DNA from: Gonapodya prolifera JEL478
Lineage: Eukaryota > Monoblepharomycota > Monoblepharidomycetes > Monoblepharidales > Gonapodyaceae
Direction: 5' to 3'
DNA: 64,000 nt
NCBI GenBank assembly: GCA_001574975.1
Contig: KQ965745.1
Span: forward strand, 434,001-498,000
This document shows positions 11,557-22,517 of the stretch, in pieces. The position numbers and the translations under genes are program-made. Every line of letters starts with the position of its first letter. The first letter of the stretch is position 1. The notes below the pieces were generated by a model. It did no database searches and had not been told where the DNA came from. It saw only the letters and a program-made list of their open reading frames with translations.

Positions 11557-14262
11557 TCACTGCTTCCCGCCTTCGGCTTCTGCATCCCCCGCATGCGCGT
11601 GCGAGTGTTTGCACTGCTCCCGCTTCGCCCACTCGTCCTCGACTTTCACCAGCACGATGCACGTGAACGAGAGGCACGCCATGATCACGAACGCCTTGGT
11701 GTAGCTCGGTGCCCAGTCGGATCGGAACACGAAGGGGCCGGCGACGCCACCGATGTTGCCTGTTGCGAGAGGAGAATTGGTCAAGTTGGTCAATGACCGA
11801 GTTAGGTGAGTCAATGACTTTCAACGGTTCCAAAGTGCCGGGCCTTTCCGTCTCACCCAACGCATTCATCAACGCCGTGGCAGTAGCGTTCCCCGTTGTT
11901 CCCTGCGTCGTGCTCGTGCGCCACGCCCACACGCACGGCACGAACGCCGACGTGGCGGACGTCGCGATGAAGCAGGCGAAGTAGAGCTGGGTGGACGTGG
12001 CGTCGGTGTGAAGGGGGCGAGGGGGGAGGGGGGGGCAAATGAGAATAGGGATGGCGTCGAGATCGTACATCGTACAGCGGCATGGAGATACAGTGCACAA
12101 CTCACGGCGGCAGCGCCGGCACCCGGGGAGTTTTGGATAGCCGCAAACATGATAAGGCTGACGAGGAACGCGGCCTCGGTGGAAAGAACGTGCGCGACCC
12201 GCATTTGAGTCCTGTCGCAGTCTTTTTCATTTCATTGGGATGGCGAATGGAGAATGGGGAAGATGAAGATCAGTTGATTGAACGTGTTGGATCAAAATGA
12301 GCATTTGCACTCACTCCACGAAACCGCCAGAGACACAAACCATGCCGTGAGCCACGGCGGCACGGTCATGAGCAGGGCGGTGGTGGACGCATATCCCAGG
12401 TTCTTGACTGAAAATGTTCTCACACAGTTAGAACTTTGGGAGCCATGACACAGGTATCTCACTTACTAATGGTCGGCAACCAGAACGTGAGCGCCTGCAA
12501 GGCGACATTGTTGCTCATGTATATCGCAGTGTAGAGGTACGCGTGCGGGTCGGTCATGACTGCGAGGAACTCGGCCTTGTCTGTGTGCGCATGTGCGATG
12601 GTGGGGTGGAGTTGAGTAAGCGCAGCCACGGTGTGAGTTGGGGTGTTCAGGTCAAGGTGGTGTTTAGGTTTAGGTGAAGGTTGAGCGAGATATGACATTG
12701 GTCAGTGGTCACACCAGAGCCCAGAACCACAGGCAGAACCCTCACCAAAGTTACGTTTGCGCGCTGACGGCGCATTCGATTCCATCCGTTTTTCGCACCA
12801 TTCCTTCTCGACCTCGGTGAGCCACTTGGACGTGTGCGGGTAGTTCGGGAGAATAAAAAGCGTGAGGACGCCGCATATGATTGAAGGGATACCCTCGACT
12901 GGGGGTTGAAGGTTGGATTGGACGTGCGGTGTGGAAGCGAATCGATGAGAAAACGGATGCGGCAGAGTACGCAGAAAACCACCACACCCACAGATGAAAA
13001 TCCACCGCCACCCCGCAAGTCCGCCGGATCCATTCCTAATTGCACGCACGCCACAAGGCACAAAGAAGGCAGATGCATGAAATGTCTTTCAGTGAAACGC
13101 ACGAACAGCAAGGCTCCCTCCCCCACTCCTCCACCGCCCCCACGCACGCGACAAAGATTCCCAACCCACATGAACGAAATCCCGTACGCGAGCAAGCCAC
13201 CAAAGGCTCCGGCGAGCGTCGCACTGCAGTACCACAGACTGAACCGGATCGCGTACTCTTTCTGTCATTTGGGATCACGCGAGGTCGGTGGGTGGTCGGA
13301 GTTGCACGAAATCAGAACAAGCATATCTTTTTTCTGGCTGGGTATTCCTCACGCACTCTGCTGTACCAAATGGAGAAATAAAAGATCATTCCAGGCCCGT
13401 ATCCGGCCTCGCATATTCCAAGCATGAACCGCGTCACGATGAGGCCCGCGCGGTTCTGAACGAATCCCATGCAGAGAGCCACGATTCCTGGCGGTGAAAC
13501 AGATGCGCCGATATGCGATAAGCGATGAGCGACAGAGTTAAAGATGGATGTCTGATGGGAAGGCGTCAACGTCAACGCACCCCAAGAAACAATGATGCGA
13601 GACAGCCATTTTGAGGGGCCGACGCGCTCTGCCGCACATGGCAAATGGCACGTAAGTCGACTTTCTTGGCCGGTTTTCAGGTAATGACTTCACATATGCC
13701 ACTCACGGATCATGAGGTTGCTGGGAATCTCCAACACGACTTAGAAACGTCACATACACCAGTCAAGGTCAAGGTCAGGTTTTGACCGCCGCAACGAAGA
13801 CAACAGATCTCAAAAAATCTCAACGCACTATACCCGACAAAGAAAATGGATATCGCCAGCTGCCAATCGTTGTCGTTTATTCCAAGCTGCGTGTACACGT
13901 CCGTCTTGGCTTCGAGGTTGGCGATTTTGACACTGCCCATGTTTGTACGGTCCAAATACTCCATATTAGGGGAAAGAAAGAAGGGGTTGGGGGTTCAGAC
14001 CCTTTCAAACTCAGCGTAGACCGACAAGAGCTGCCTCCGCTCACATTTAAGAGGTACAACCACGCGCTCCACGGCATGATGTGCCAGTCAATCCTAGATG
14101 TCGGGGTGTGCAAGACGTGAAACTTTGTTCGCGTTGCCACACGACCTCCACGTACTTTCGGAGCGTGGCATCCTGCTGCGCCTGGGTGATGTGGGCAGTG
14201 AAGTCCTCGCCGTCCGTTTTCTCGAGCGCTGGCTTGAGAGCAGCGGTGGATTCCGTCGCCAT
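11557..14262 (-). CDS. MFS transporter, allantoate/nicotinate permease type
   Basis: The protein is a plasma-membrane proton-coupled anion symporter of the ACS family (Dal5/Tna1-like). The start is ATG 14262, MATESTAALKP. About a dozen exons follow. The first join yields RKIDWHIMPWSAWLYLLN, then YLDRTNMGSVKIANL, the classic family signature after TM1. Later exons give FFVGYIVLEIPSNLM, RVGPSKWLSRIIVSWG, FMLGICEAGYGPGMIFY, LAGAFGGLLAYGISF, GWRWIFIFEGIPSIICG and the C-terminal NIGGVAGPFVFRSDWAPSY. Twelve transmembrane segments are expected. Splices examined keep frame. The substrate cannot be read from sequence; allantoate, nicotinate, pantothenate and small peptides are all carried by this family. 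It is transcribed divergently from the methyltransferase-like gene. Confidence 0.9.
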
Positions 14263-15196
14263 TGTGTTTGTGGGGAGGCGGAGGGTAATGGTTCCTGAAC
14301 GTAAATAATTGACAAATCCAACCCTGAACCTGCCACCTGTGCCAAGGCCCAAGAGAAAGGTCGAAAGGTGACCAAAAGCGAAAAAGTGACCAACGGATTG
14401 GCGGACTCAATAATACGTTTAATTGAATCCGGCGTTCAATTGAATCCGACAATCCGCCGTCTCCCGTTGATCCGTGGTCCACGGGTCCCATTGGCCCCGG
14501 ACCGAAATCCACCGACATCCAGAAACACGTCACGATGCAAAAAATAGAACAGTGATATGAAGAAAATAGTCGAAAATCAGAGGGTAGTAATCCATTCAAT
14601 CTTCGCAATTGGCATCGTTTGGGGCCGGACGAGAACTGTTCGAAAGTTTCTATCACAATTCCATTGGAGTTTCACTCTCTCCTCTTCTCATCTTTCTCGA
14701 AGCCGCTGTCGCTATTGGTGCGTTCCTCCATTTGTGGTCTCGCGTTGCCCTCTGCGGTTCGTCCCCGTCACAACACAGAATTACACACGCTCCGAGCCTC
14801 CGTAAGTATGTGAACATTTGCTTCGGAGATGAAGAGTGGGAAAGCTCCTGGGGTGTCCGCGAATACTGGCTCTTGCATTCGGGGAGCAATCGGCATCACT
14901 GCCGTCTCAACAGCATGTATTGAACACAATGGTCGCAACCGCCTGGGCCGACGAAAAATTATTTTGCTTTTTAGCTGCCTGCTGAACACACACAAGTGCA
15001 CCAAGAGCGGAATGCAGCTCTGTCACACTTGATGGGGTGGAGGTGTGCAAAACGTGCATTCTAAACGTCCCGCTGTGGGAGCTCTATTGCTCTGAAGGGC
15101 ACATGATTGGTTTGTAAAGTCTAATGACGAGATTGTCCGATTTCTGATGAATGTAATCAACGATAGGTGATTGACCTGGAAGTGCGAGCATGTGAT
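14263..15196. other. Divergent promoter region
   Basis: 934 bases separate the MFS start (minus strand) from the methyltransferase-like start (plus strand). No supported gene lies here. An imperfect inverted repeat lies at 14395-14455, about 130-190 bases upstream of the MFS ATG. Confidence 0.5.
14395..14455. repeat. Imperfect inverted repeat upstream of MFS gene
   Basis: Arm GGATTGGCGGACTCAA (14395-14410) pairs with TTGAATCCGACAATCC (14440-14455) at 14 of 16 positions. The loop contains a repeated AATTGAATCC word. It could be an operator-like site, a transcript hairpin or a tiny element remnant. Confidence 0.4.
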
Positions 15197-16399
15197 ATGG
15201 AACAAATGCAACCAACCGAAACACAAATCGCGCAACCCCCGATCGCACCATCACACTCCTGCACATGCTCGCACCTCCTCGCGCCTTTCAAAAACGGGTA
15301 CCTCTCCGGAGAATCGCCCTGGAACACACCGTCCCCTGACACATCACCTCCCATCCACTTCGCCGGGCTTCCTCCCACAAGCTACCTCTACGTCGTCTAT
15401 CCCCCGACGTTTGACGACCCTAAATGCCCGCCCAAGTACCGCCGCGGGGACACCGTGTGGGTCCAGCTTCGCTCCGACAAGGAAACGGGACACGCGGTCG
15501 CACTCGAGGACGAGGCCCCCGACGGGCGCGTCCTGGTGCGATTTAGGTGCTGCGGGGTGTCGCATCGAGTGCGTAGGGACCGACTCACCTATGTGATGAC
15601 GAATGTGCCCCGTGATGACTTTATCCCTGGGCTCAAGGCCCGCGCGAAACGAGAGCTGGAAGAACCGCCGGAGGCTAACCAGGAGGTGCATGTTGAACGG
15701 CCGGCGGGGGATGGGACCGGAACCGGGGCCGCCGTCGGTGAACTCGGTGAACTCTTGGACGACACTACCACTGTTCACCCATACGGCATCCCGAACCCAC
15801 GCCCTCCCACGGTGCTCATCACTGCCTCGACGACGCACTACCGGCATCTAGCGCGCTCGCACACGCACCCGTACTCGCTGACGCTCGAGATTGGGGCCTC
15901 CTATGGGTTGTGCACCGACGTGCTCGTGCAGCACTCTTACTACGACGCTTCCCGCGTCTTGGGGGTGGACACGTCCGTCGAGCTCGTGGACGAGGCGAGG
16001 CGGAGGTACCCCGGGGCCCGGTTCGAGCGTGTGGATGTGTTGAGCGAGAAAGGGTGGGCGCGGGTTGTGAGGTTGGTGGAGGAGCTTGCCGCGAAGGGTG
16101 CTGGTGCGGAAGGAAAGCCGCCGCCCCCACTGACGGTGTTTGTGGACGTGGGCGGGTCCAGGCCTATGCTGGACGTGGCCCCGCTTGTGGCGCGCGTGCA
16201 GCGGAATCTAGGACCCGCGTTGGTTGTGGTGAAGTGCGAGGAGTTGGCGGCCGAGGCGGAGAAGAGGGTCGATTTGGGTGCTAGGTCTTGGGCCGAGGGA
16301 GAGTATGCGAAAAGGGCGTGGTGGAAGGAAGGGTGGGTGGTGGGTGGTGGGGAGTGGTTTGAACGACTTTCTGTTGGTGACCTTGGCCAATTGAAGTGA
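15197..16399 (+). CDS. SAM-dependent methyltransferase-like protein
   Basis: This is a single-exon gene of 400 residues. I chose ATG 15197 (MEQMQPTETQ) because upstream starts in the frame are only GTG. The N-terminal half is unassigned and holds KYRRGDTVWVQLRSDKETGH, which resembles a small beta-barrel module. The C-terminal half has a Rossmann methyltransferase core: motif I LEIGASYG (about 230-237), the acidic loop VLGVDTSVELVDEARRRYPG, and a later strand TVFVDVGGSRP. No target-specifying motif is recognised, so substrate is unknown. GC content and codon use are high, and long antisense frames are a by-product of this. The gene has no intron, unusual in this window. Confidence 0.75.
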   Translation: MEQMQPTETQIAQPPIAPSHSCTCSHLLAPFKNGYLSGESPWNTPSPDTSPPIHFAGLPPTSYLYVVYPPTFDDPKCPPKYRRGDTVWVQLRSDKETGHAVALEDEAPDGRVLVRFRCCGVSHRVRRDRLTYVMTNVPRDDFIPGLKARAKRELEEPPEANQEVHVERPAGDGTGTGAAVGELGELLDDTTTVHPYGIPNPRPPTVLITASTTHYRHLARSHTHPYSLTLEIGASYGLCTDVLVQHSYYDASRVLGVDTSVELVDEARRRYPGARFERVDVLSEKGWARVVRLVEELAAKGAGAEGKPPPPLTVFVDVGGSRPMLDVAPLVARVQRNLGPALVVVKCEELAAEAEKRVDLGARSWAEGEYAKRAWWKEGWVVGGGEWFERLSVGDLGQLK

Positions 16400-16922
16400 A
16401 AGGCGATGGATGGGAAAGCTTGACTGAGGATTTTCTTGGCTTGCAAAGAGTTTCTGTGATTGGTTCGCCCTGGGCCGAGCTGCCGAAGGCGAAGCGCAGG
16501 TGGAAGGTGGAAGGGCTGGTGGTTGCTGGTGGAGAGCGTGTTGAAGGACATTCTGGTCGGGATCCCACAGTTGATGAAGCCCAAGAATGGCGCGACATCC
16601 GATATGCTGGTATTCCGAACCGCGTCAAAATTCTGTGATGGCGCTGGCCATACCCGGGGGGAGGTCGTGACGAAAGAGCAAGAAGGGCAGGCGCATGGTG
16701 CAGGAGTGGGACTTTTTCGGAACAGCAGTGGCGAGGGGTCGCTGTGTGCGAGCCTTGTAGAAAATCAGTCCGTCTAGTGTCAGCTTTTCATACCACACGA
16801 TTCTTTGCATTTCGTGGAACTGTTTGCAAAATACACACGCACGTCTACACCTCTATTCCATTCGCATTTCCCCTCAATCCCCCACCCCGGTCGTCTCGTC
16901 TGCCCCACATCACCACCATCCT
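16400..16922. other. Convergent intergenic region
   Basis: This is the 3' flank of the methyltransferase-like gene and of the HAD phosphatase. Frames here carry no recognisable domain and no repeats stand out. Confidence 0.5.
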
Positions 16923-18168
16923 TCAGTTCCCACCATACTCCCTGACCAACCACTCCACGCCCTCCTTCAAATCCCGCCAACACCTCCCCACCCCACCCAC
17001 CTCCTTCTCATCCCCTGGCCTATATTTCCCCGTCCGTACCAGGAACCCACGCACGCCCACGGCCGCGGCGCCTTGGACGTCATCGCGCACGTCGTCGCCG
17101 AACATGACTGCGTCCTCCGGGGCGCAGGGGACGGATGCAAGCGCGAGGTGAAAGAAGGCCGGGTTTGGTTTGCCGACGAGAGTGGGAGGGGTTGAGGCGA
17201 AGGGTTCGAGGAGGGAGACGAAAGGGCCGGGGCCGAGGGCTAGGCCGGTGGTGCGGGCGAAGTACTGGCGGGGGGGGATGGGGGTGGATGGAGATGGCGG
17301 AAGGGGGTGAGTGCACGATGAGAAAGGAGACCAATGCCGCTCCCATCAACAACCTGGTGCACAAGAACCACGACACTCCCACATTTCCCCCCCCCCCCGA
17401 ACCCCCCAAACGCCCCCTCGCCGCACCAAGCTCACCTTCCCCCTATGAATCGCAACAAGCTTCCCCCCCGCGAGGAGGACATTCATGGCGCGCGTGAGGT
17501 TTTCGTATTCGAACATTGACGGAGCGAGGCCCACGACGACGCAGGAGTAGGGTTGGTCGGATTGTGCAGCGGGTGCGGATGCGGATCCGTCGGTCTTCCT
17601 CTCCCCCACCGCAACCTCGGTGGCCGCACCCGTCCCACTCCCACCCAACGCCGCCTCGAACTCCGCTCTCGCATCGTCCTCAAGAAACAGCATCGGCTTG
17701 GCGCCAGGCCACGACGCGACGAGGTCCCGTGCGGCGGAGAGGGACGTGAAGAGCTCGGACAGGTGTATGGAAAGGCCCATTGCGCGCAGGGAGCGGATGA
17801 GCGTGGATGAGGAGTGTTTTGTGGTGTTGGAGAGGAAGCGGATCTTGTGGTGGGGAGAGTTGGAGTGGCATGGGGTGGGAGTTCGTATAAGGTGAAGAGT
17901 GTCCAATGAACGACGTTGAATGGAATCAGTCAGCGCAGAGTCCCACACGCGGACTACGCCCCGCACCAAACACGCCAGACACGCACCGTGAACCCGTTAT
18001 CTCTCAGCATTTGGACAGCCTCGACGGATCCCTCGATTGGCGCATCGTCGACGTGGACTGTGCTGCGACGGCGTCAGTTGGCGGTGACTCGCATGCACCA
18101 CACGATGCACGAGCGGAGCACGCACCCGGAAAGGTCGATCAGCACGGTGGGTTTCTTGCGCGACATCG
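16923..18168 (-). CDS. HDHD2/LHPP-like HAD phosphatase
   Basis: The protein is a haloacid dehalogenase-superfamily phosphohydrolase with a C2 cap. Four exons (18128-18168, 17987-18062, 17436-17843, 16923-17264) sum to 289 codons exactly. Motif I is VLIDLSGTVHVDD, with nucleophile Asp and Ser-Gly in place of the usual second Asp, as in animal HDHD2. Motif II is FLSNTTK. The conserved Lys region is LVGKPNPAFF and the metal-binding motif is MFGDDVRDDVQGA. The cap domain holds an insertion rich in Gly and Ala (about residues 110-140), making it about 30 residues longer than HDHD2. Substrates of this group include small phosphates, pyrophosphate and phospholysine/phosphohistidine. The real substrate is unknown. 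Confidence 0.88.
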
Positions 18169-19018
18169 CGTGGGCAGCGATGGATGGAAAGAGTGGACCG
18201 CAGCAGTAACGCTGGTTTCCTAGCACGGAATTTCAATTGGATACGAGGATACTAGCGCAGAAAACAACAGAAAAAAATTGAATTCACAAGCATGTGGCGC
18301 AAATCTGAGAACCTCTGGTGCCGCATGTTCGTTTCCCCAACACCGCGCCGTGAGACTCAACCACACAGGCGTGCTCTGCTTTCACCAGGCGGAGAACTTT
18401 ACTCTCCTCTACTCCCGTCCGTTTTTTGTTACAACGCGTTTATTTCAAAAGAAGGAACAAGAAAAAAAAGAGTGGGGGAAAAGTCTACAACCACGGCAAC
18501 TCCTAAAAATAACCCATTGTATTCTTACGTCGTATTGATCCGACTCACCGCCTGCGGCTCGTGCGTGGCCTTCCTACAATACATGGTGAGCAATGGTGAA
18601 GTCCAAAATCCTCGTGATCCAAGAAAAACTTAACAGCCAGAAAAGAAAATAAAAATGAGTGGAAGAACAAAAACGATGCGGCGTGAAGATATCTTTCTCA
18701 AAGGTGTGTAATTGATCGTAGATGATTGTGTCGAAATGGTGTGCAATGTAGCGTGGATGGCCGTCTCCGATGTGGTACAATGGTGTCTGATCAAGATGAT
18801 GTCGATTGGTGCCTGGATGTCAGATGACTGTCTCAAACCGGTAACAAGGAAGCTGGAACGGAACCACGGCTCAAATGGTAAACAAGGGTGCCTGGATGTT
18901 GGATAACTGTCTCAAAATGGTGTAAAATGGTGCGTGGATGATTGTCTCAAATGGTTCGTGCGCCGAGCTAACCGTCCAAAGAAACCAGTGCTTGCTCGTA
19001 CTCGTGCTCCGGTCCCGT
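18169..19018. other. Intergenic region with GGATG-type repeats
   Basis: 850 bases without a supported gene. The first half is A/T-rich and featureless. The second half (18740-18960) holds the imperfect repeats listed separately. Confidence 0.5.
18740..18960. repeat. Imperfect short tandem repeats
   Basis: Related words recur: GTGCCTGGATGT...GACTGTCTCAAA near 18810, GTGCCTGGATGT...AACTGTCTCAAA near 18890 and GTGCGTGGATGATTGTCTCAAA near 18929. A weaker match, GCGTGGATGGCCGTCTCCGA, lies near 18752. Spacing varies from about 40 to 80 bases, so these are eroded copies of one unit rather than a clean satellite. Confidence 0.5.
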
Positions 19019-20906
19019 CTACAAGCGGGCCCATGGCCCATCGAGCGCATTCACACCCCCGCTGCCGATAGCACGAGCAGGTTGGGCCACTGGCGGGTAC
19101 TCTTGCGTATGATTGTGCGCAGGCACGGTCTGCTGAATAGCCTGCATTGGATGCGTTGTCCTTGTGCAGCAGCCGGACCAGTGATTGCTGGTGGAGCCGG
19201 TGCAATAATTGCTAGCGAGTGGTGCCGGTGTATAAACTGGTGGTGTCGGTGTAGAGATTGGTGGTGTAGGTGTAAAAACTGGTAATGCCGGTGTAACAAG
19301 TGGTGGTGCTGGGGTGACAACTGGTGGTGCCGGTGTAAAGACTAGTGGTATCGGTGTGATGGCTGCCGGTGCCCGTGCAACAACAGGTGGTGTCGGTGCA
19401 ATATCAGAAGGAATAACAGGTTGTGGTGGCGGTGTAGTATCGACAGCAATGATATGTTGTGGTGCCGGCGTGATAGCTGTGGTGGTGCCAGTGCCGGTGC
19501 AATCGCTGCAGTAGTAATATCTGGTGGTGCCGCTGCAACAACTGGTGGTTCCGGTGGAATAACCTGTGGTCCCCGTGCAGTTGCTGCAGGCGTAAAGGGT
19601 GGTAGTGCCGGTGATGCTGATGCCGATTGCGGTGCCGCTTCTAATGCTAATGCCGAGTGCGATGGCCTTGCCGAGTGCGATGCTGAATCTTCTCCCACCA
19701 TGCACCACCCCGTGATTCCGAATCCAGCGGTGCATCCGAGGATCTAGTATGAGGTGGTGGTAAACGGGTTGGTTGAGCCCATGTGGTCTGGGGACAATCG
19801 CCCTACGGCGTGGTTGAGTCTCGTGCACTCACGGGGATATAGTTTGCTCTGAAGTAAGCCCACGACAAAGCACAAGCGAGGTAAAGCACAAGCAAGGTTG
19901 TGGAAGGCGAAGGCGAAGGATCAATGAAGGAGAGTGATGAAGTTATTGCAGCCTGTTCCCCAGAAGGCAACCAGCACCAACACCAACAACAAACGGGCAA
20001 CTTACTCGCCATGTAACGTTTTTCCGTGGTAGACACACGTCAAGACAACCACGAACCCGCCAGCGGCACAGCCCACTGCCATGCAAATGCGGCTCTTTTG
20101 CATGTCGGCCAGGCCGGGAAGGTTGTTGATTCCAGTGAATACAGCGGTGCCGATGAGAACGGTGCCATTGGCAACCTCTCTGACGATAGACGGGGTGAAC
20201 GGGGCGACCGCTGTCGCCAGGTCCTTGACAAGAGCGGCAACGCTCGGGTCCACCTGGGCTATGCTTTGGCCCTTCCGCCCGACCACTGCCACCTCCGTTT
20301 CCTTGTCTTTGTGCTTCTGCTCGGGCAGGCTCTCCTGCTTTTCCTTACCCTTCAACTCGGTCTGGCCCTTTGGCTCGGCCTGAACAACTGCTTGTTCCTT
20401 GCCCTTCTGCGCGGCCGTGGCCTTCAGCTCGGTCTGGCCCTTCTGCGCAGACTGGTCCTCCGCCTTTTCCGTGCCCTTGTGCGCGGCCTGGTCCTCGACC
20501 TTTGTCTGGCCCGGCTTCTCGAGGCCACCATCGACGTCCTCCTTGGGATTGGAAGGGGTCTCGCCGGCCGTTTTGTCAGAGAGGATCATGCTGTTCTTGG
20601 TTCCGTCTTGCTGCTGCGATCCATGGTCTCCTCCCGTGCTGCTGGTGGGTGGTTCGGTCCGGGCATGCGGTGCCTGCCTTGCAACGCCGGACGGTGTCGT
20701 GGGTGTCACCGTTGTCAAAGGAGTCGCGGGAGCGCCAGCCGAGGCGGCGACGCGAGGAGCTGAGCGCGAGAATGCATTTGCGACTGAACCGAAGACCGCT
20801 GCTTGGCGGGCAGCCGGCGCGAGGGAGGGGAGAGTCAGCCGCGGGGGACGCACGAGACAGGGCAGCCGCGACAGACACCTGAGAGAGGCTTGAAGAGGAA
20901 CGCCAT
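19019..20906 (-). CDS. Low-complexity repeat protein, C-terminal end uncertain
   Basis: I recognise no family. ATG 20906 begins a 28-nt exon (20879-20906) encoding MAFLFKPLS, which splices in frame to 20006-20798. The resulting N-terminus (AVFGSVANAFSRSAPRVAAS) is basic and Ser/Ala-rich, as in mitochondrial presequences. A middle section repeats variants of AQKGQTELK with Lys, Glu and Gln. A hydrophobic segment, CMAVGCAAGGFVVVLTCVY, precedes a GTAAGT donor. A 16-nt exon (EANYIP) and a further exon starting ILGCTAGFGITG can follow in frame. The last exon is rich in Pro, with heptads such as VVTPAPP, LVTPALP, VFTPTPP and ISTPTPP at 19200-19350. The heptads lie in a different frame from the exon's start, so its end may be 19342 or 19019. 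Confidence 0.5.
19195..19480 (-). repeat. 21-bp tandem repeat encoding Pro-rich heptads
   Basis: A unit of about 21 bases, gene sense CCGGCACCACCAGTTTTTACA and variants, is repeated about a dozen times. It encodes xxTPAPP heptads. Copies are diverged, and the surrounding frame shifts relative to the upstream exon, as expected of length-unstable repeats. Confidence 0.7.
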
Positions 20907-21248
20907 GGCGCTGGCGGTGGCTGGGTTCGGGGTGTTTTGCGTTGTGCCACTTTATGTCCAGAGCGGGACGAGCGGGGGCACGTTCTGCCGCGTGCTGCGG
21001 CCGGGGTCACTAAACCTGGCTAAGCGGCGTGGAGGGTTGCGGTGGCTGTGCACGTGTGGGGTAGACATGTCTGCATTTGGACACATTCGGAGGGTGAGGG
21101 TCTGGCAGGGTTCAGGGCCGAAGCATCTGGCTCCTCCGGCGCCACACCAGACGACGTTAACGCGTACGTACACGATGAGAAGTACCGCACTCGGTCGCGT
21201 CCACACACACAGCACCGCACCACACCACACCTCGACCGCACGACTCAC
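20907..21248. other. Promoter-side spacer
   Basis: 342 bases between the start of the low-complexity protein and the stop of the next minus-strand gene. CA-rich tracts occur at 21198-21240. No gene is seen. Confidence 0.5.
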
Positions 21249-22517
21249 TCACACAGGCGACCCTCCATCGCCACCGCCACCAGTCCCCGCCGGTACTTCC
21301 CCCGGCAACACCACATACGCGACTCCCGCCGGAATCTGCGCCTGCGCCTCCCCGGCCTCACCCGCCACCGCCACCCCCGCCACGGCCATGGGATGCACCA
21401 TCACCATCTGCACCCTGGCAGCGTCCGCCCGTCGGCGGCACGAGCAACAGCCGCAGCAGCAGCAAATTCCAACACCGATCCCGATCAGCGCAATGCCCCC
21501 GCCCCCGCCGGCCGCGAGAATGATGATCAGGGTCGTGGTGTACGCGTCCGCAGAGCCAGAGCCAGGGGACGAGGGCCATGAGGCTGTCCATCGACAGTTC
21601 ACATAGGGGTTAATTTGCATCAGAGTGCGCCTCACGACCAACGGAGACAGACGGCACGATACGTACCTGGCTGACTGACAGCCCAAATAAAGTCGTAGTT
21701 GAACCTACACGACTGCTGCGTGTTTTTGCACGTGATGTTGAACCTGTACCAGTTGGTCGCCGACAGGGACACGGTGCTCGAGCTCTGCGCGATCACTGCA
21801 CCGTCTTTGTAACAGTATGGTGCACCAGGGATGGAGGCCGAAGTGCCGCTGATCCGATTTTGCGCGTCGTAGGCGTAGAAGACGACCTGTACGTGTGTGG
21901 GGGGTTGCGTTTGGTGGGAATGACATGGAGAGCATAAAGAGCTGGCGCCTAGTAAGACGGGAACATGTGAACACGCACATCAAACACGTCGGTCCCCGTA
22001 GATGCGATCGTCCAGTTCCACCAGCTTGTCTGACCTGCGCGCGCCGCGTTCAGTACCGTCACGCCGTATGTAAAGTTCGGCCTGCCTCGTTGTGGCGGTG
22101 GGGGTGGGGGGTCGCGTTCGGGATGAGGTGTGTGCGGGGTTAGGGGATGAGAGGCAGAAGAAAGAAGAAGGTACAAGGTCGAAAAAAAGGAAGCGGAAAA
22201 GTGAACATGCAGGTGGAGGCGGAATGGCGGAATCGGGGAATCGGAGAATCGGGGAAGAAACCAAGGACGTAACCCATCAAACATCAATCACCATGGACGC
22301 TTCCGCCCCCCCGCAACGCACCCCAGCCTCACATGACCGTAATCGACGTCCCCGCACAGGTTTCTGCTCCCACGGCGCACGCAGCGCAGGTCGGTGTGTA
22401 CGGCGGATGGGACTGGGATTGGGCAGAGGTTGGGGCGTGGGCCAGCAGAAGGAGAAGGATCGGCAGGAGCAGGGGCAGCAGCGGGGGCGGGGGTGGCCGC
22501 AGCGGACGGGATGGCAT
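21249..22517 (-). CDS. Secreted type I single-pass membrane protein
   Basis: Four exons (22333-22517, 21979-22081, 21667-21886, 21249-21583) sum to exactly 281 codons. The start MPSRPLRPPPPP is followed by a strong signal peptide core (PLLLPILLLLLAHAPTSA). The exposed domain of about 150 residues has several N-glycosylation sequons (PNFT, WWNWT, FNIT) and paired cysteines (CYK, CKNTQQSC). A transmembrane helix, TTTLIIILAAGGGGGIALIG, leads straight into CCCCGCCSCRRR. That is a dense cysteine cluster plus stop-transfer arginines, likely palmitoylated (inference). The cytosolic tail is Ala/Gly/Val-rich. The layout recalls fungal cell-surface sensors with one membrane pass, but no named family is recognisable. 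Confidence 0.8.

Noticed and set aside
15940-16584. Long minus-strand frame (214 codons) opposite the methyltransferase-like gene
   Set aside because: It is an antisense shadow of a GC-rich coding exon. It is rich in Pro, Arg, Ser and Thr with no motif, and the sense strand shows a clear Rossmann methyltransferase core.
19195-19480. Pro-rich repeats considered as part of a mobile element
   Set aside because: They are heptad-coding tandem units inside a gene with no transposase, terminal repeats or target duplication.
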